Source: Ktedonobacterales bacterium (GTDB lineage Bacteria; Chloroflexota; Ktedonobacteria; Ktedonobacterales; JADMIN01). Taken from it: a stretch of 7,180 nucleotides of DNA. The notes beneath the pieces are model-generated. The model was not told where the DNA came from. It made no database searches and worked only from the letters and a program-made list of their open reading frames with translations. The stretch covers positions 1-7,180 of the forward strand of contig JANWHL010000271.1 in NCBI GenBank assembly GCA_025450405.1. The letters run 5' to 3'. The translations under genes and the position numbers were made by a program. Shown here in pieces: positions 6,554 to 7,180 of this stretch; position 1 is the stretch's first letter, and every line of letters starts with the position of its first letter.

Positions 6554-6923
6554 GGCTTGACCCTCCCGTTGGCTGACCAAAGTAGCCGCTAGTGCCCGTG
6601 GACCCCGATGACGCCGTCGAGGTCGACGACGTACTGGTGCTGGCCGACGCGGTCGCGGTGGCGCTCAACCTGGTGCCCACCAGCCCGCTGAGCCCAGTGA
6701 ACCCGCCAATCGCACCCACCACCAGCGCTCGCTTCAGCCGCTGAACCAGGCGCAGCGAGTCCGCTTTCGAACGCCTGGACGTCACCGTACGTGCGGGCGC
6801 CACCATCCCCGGCTGGAGTCCGTACCGCGACGCCACGCGTGTCCCGCCCGCTTGCCCCTCCGCGCGGGCATCCACCACCGGTGCGGCGCCTGCCACCGCG
6901 CCTGAAAACTCCGAACTGGCCAT
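6492..6923 (-). CDS. Small single-pass membrane protein with Ser/Thr-rich tail, unknown function
   Basis: This 143-residue protein is not recognised beyond its architecture. The start is chosen for GGGGAGG (6937-6931) seven bases upstream of ATG; an in-frame ATG at 6941 has no proper site. Residues 1-48 are Ala/Gly-rich with few charges and 49-65 are basic (SRRSKADSLRLVQRLKR). Residues 66-84 form a moderately hydrophobic Gly-containing helix (ALVVGAIGGFTGLSGLVG), and 87-143 are almost entirely Ser, Thr, Gly and Ala with one aromatic spot (SGYFGQPTGG, 112-121). By the positive-inside rule the tail lies outside the membrane. It has no cysteine or histidine and no clear FMN-attachment motif of the D..[ST]GA[ST] kind. 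As first gene of the block with ApbE and the haem protein, it may be an anchor, scaffold or partner in that redox module. Real gene likely; function unknown. Confidence 0.72.
   Translation of the reverse strand: MASSEFSGAVAGAAPVVDARAEGQAGGTRVASRYGLQPGMVAPARTVTSRRSKADSLRLVQRLKRALVVGAIGGFTGLSGLVGTRLSATATASASTSTSSTSTASSGSTGTSGYFGQPTGGSSLGNTGSTATAPGAVSSTGVS
6554..6567 (-). promoter_or_regulatory. Ribosome binding site selecting a TTG start for apbE
   Basis: GGGAGGG (6567-6561 on the minus strand) lies seven bases before TTG at 6553-6551. The frame is open to another TTG at 6580 that lacks such a site, and no ATG in frame precedes the conserved domain, which begins near residue 38. The site lies inside the 3' end of the upstream small gene, so initiation would happen on mRNA that is still being translated. 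Confidence 0.6.
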
Positions 6924-6946
6924 CTCCGGCCCTCCCCGCATTCAGC

Positions 6947-6967
6947 GCGGACGATTCCCTCGTCCGC
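6947..6967 (-). other. 5' leader hairpin just upstream of the small membrane-protein gene
   Basis: Perfect 8-bp stem GCGGACGA (6947-6954) with TCGTCCGC (6960-6967) around a TTCCC loop (GGGAA on the transcribed minus strand). It lies immediately 5' of the ribosome site at 6937-6931, where it could stabilise the mRNA or affect initiation. No U-run follows, so it is not a standard terminator. Confidence 0.45.
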
Positions 6968-7034
6968 CTTGCTTGTGGGCCCACGGGACGCATCATGTGC
7001 CCGCCCACGAACATCAGCGTAAACGCGGAGGTTG

Positions 7035-7070
7035 GAAAGTCCCTGAAGGCCACATGGACTTTCTTTCAGG
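7035..7070. repeat. Two interleaved inverted repeats
   Basis: GAAAGTCC (7035-7042) pairs with GGACTTTC (7056-7063), and CCTGAA (7042-7047) pairs with TTCAGG (7065-7070). The arms alternate (A, B, A', B'), so the stems compete or form a pseudoknot-like fold in RNA, or are two overlapping operators in DNA. The short one-base connector at 7064 makes a classical coaxial pseudoknot unlikely, so mutually exclusive stems or DNA sites are more plausible. Confidence 0.4.
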
Positions 7071-7125
7071 TTTCTTGACCCCACTCAGGTGGGACAACCG
7101 CGCACTGATTTCTCGCAGCACAAAC

Positions 7126-7162
7126 AGCGGCCGGACAGAGACTTGGTCTCTGTCCGGCCGCT
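7126..7162. terminator. 17-bp perfect hairpin, probable terminator of a gene beyond the right edge
   Basis: AGCGGCCGGACAGAGAC (7126-7142) and its exact complement (7146-7162) flank a TTG loop. This is far stronger than chance. On the minus strand it is followed by GTTTGTG, a short U-rich tail; on the plus strand by TTGCG. Since no plus-strand gene lies between it and 6924, the likely role is to end a minus-strand transcript entering from the right, thereby insulating the block that starts at 6923. The tail is weak, so a processing or attenuation role is possible. Confidence 0.6.
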
Positions 7163-7180
7163 TGCGCCACCGGGCACGGA

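Larger units (their letters stand above)
6924..7125 (-). promoter_or_regulatory. Structured upstream region of the minus-strand gene block
   Basis: No coding region is supported in these 202 bases, which precede the first gene of the minus-strand block and should hold its promoter. Visible structure: a hairpin GCGGACGA/TCGTCCGC with a five-base loop (6947-6967), ending 10 bases before the ribosome site; a perfect palindrome GTGGGCCCAC (6975-6984); two interleaved inverted repeats (7035-7070); and a small hairpin CCCAC-TCAG-GTGGG (7080-7093). TCAGGT occurs at 7066-7071 and 7085-7090. I could not find a convincing -35/-10 pair or match a known riboswitch class. Confidence 0.45.

Noticed and set aside
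6589..7053. Minus-strand frames extending from 7053 or 7084 through the upstream region
   Set aside because: They run across inverted repeats and then over the small membrane-protein gene in another frame; no ribosome site and no domain were seen.
7035..7070. Classical H-type pseudoknot or known riboswitch
   Set aside because: A one-base connector cannot span the 8-bp stem in a standard coaxial pseudoknot, and I recognised no riboswitch consensus.

Overview
The window is G+C-rich (about two-thirds by eye) bacterial chromosomal DNA with tightly packed genes, clear Shine-Dalgarno sequences and one probable TTG start. The gene families (YkcB-like GT39 glycosyltransferase, DUF5666 protein, YceI protein with an N-terminal membrane anchor, ApbE next to a ferric-reductase-like haem protein) and the lack of outer-membrane features suggest a high-G+C monoderm-like lineage, such as Chloroflexota or possibly Actinomycetota. 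This assignment is tentative. I see no phage, IS, CRISPR, rRNA or tRNA signature.

Layout from left to right. (1) Positions 1-769, minus strand: the 5' part of a membrane-anchored YceI-family gene that runs off the left edge. (2) Positions 770-1059: a divergent intergenic region with a 10-bp direct repeat whose copies start exactly 22 bp apart. (3) Positions 1060-1539, plus strand: a small single-pass membrane protein with a DUF5666 domain. (4) Positions 1588-1627: a strong stem-loop between convergent genes, apparently a shared bidirectional terminator. (5) Positions 1625-6923, minus strand, read right to left: a small Ser/Thr-rich membrane protein, ApbE-like FAD:protein FMN transferase, a ferric-reductase-like di-haem membrane protein, a GT39/YkcB-like glycosyltransferase and an OmpR-family response regulator. 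The first three overlap one another, and so do the last two. A 147-bp gap separates the two blocks. (6) Positions 6924-7180: a structured non-coding region with several inverted repeats and a 17-bp perfect hairpin near the right edge.

How they may work together. Membrane haem protein, flavinyl transferase and small anchored protein look like a transmembrane electron-transfer module that would deliver electrons to a flavinylated acceptor outside the membrane. No canonical FMN-binding acceptor is encoded in the window. The glycosyltransferase and response regulator form a second unit. The regulator has an intact winged-helix DNA-binding domain, but its receiver has lost the acidic metal-binding pair and the switch threonine, and no histidine kinase is visible. 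It may therefore act without phosphorylation. The most interesting points are this degenerate regulator, the candidate redox module with its missing acceptor, and the 22-bp-spaced repeat in the divergent promoter region.
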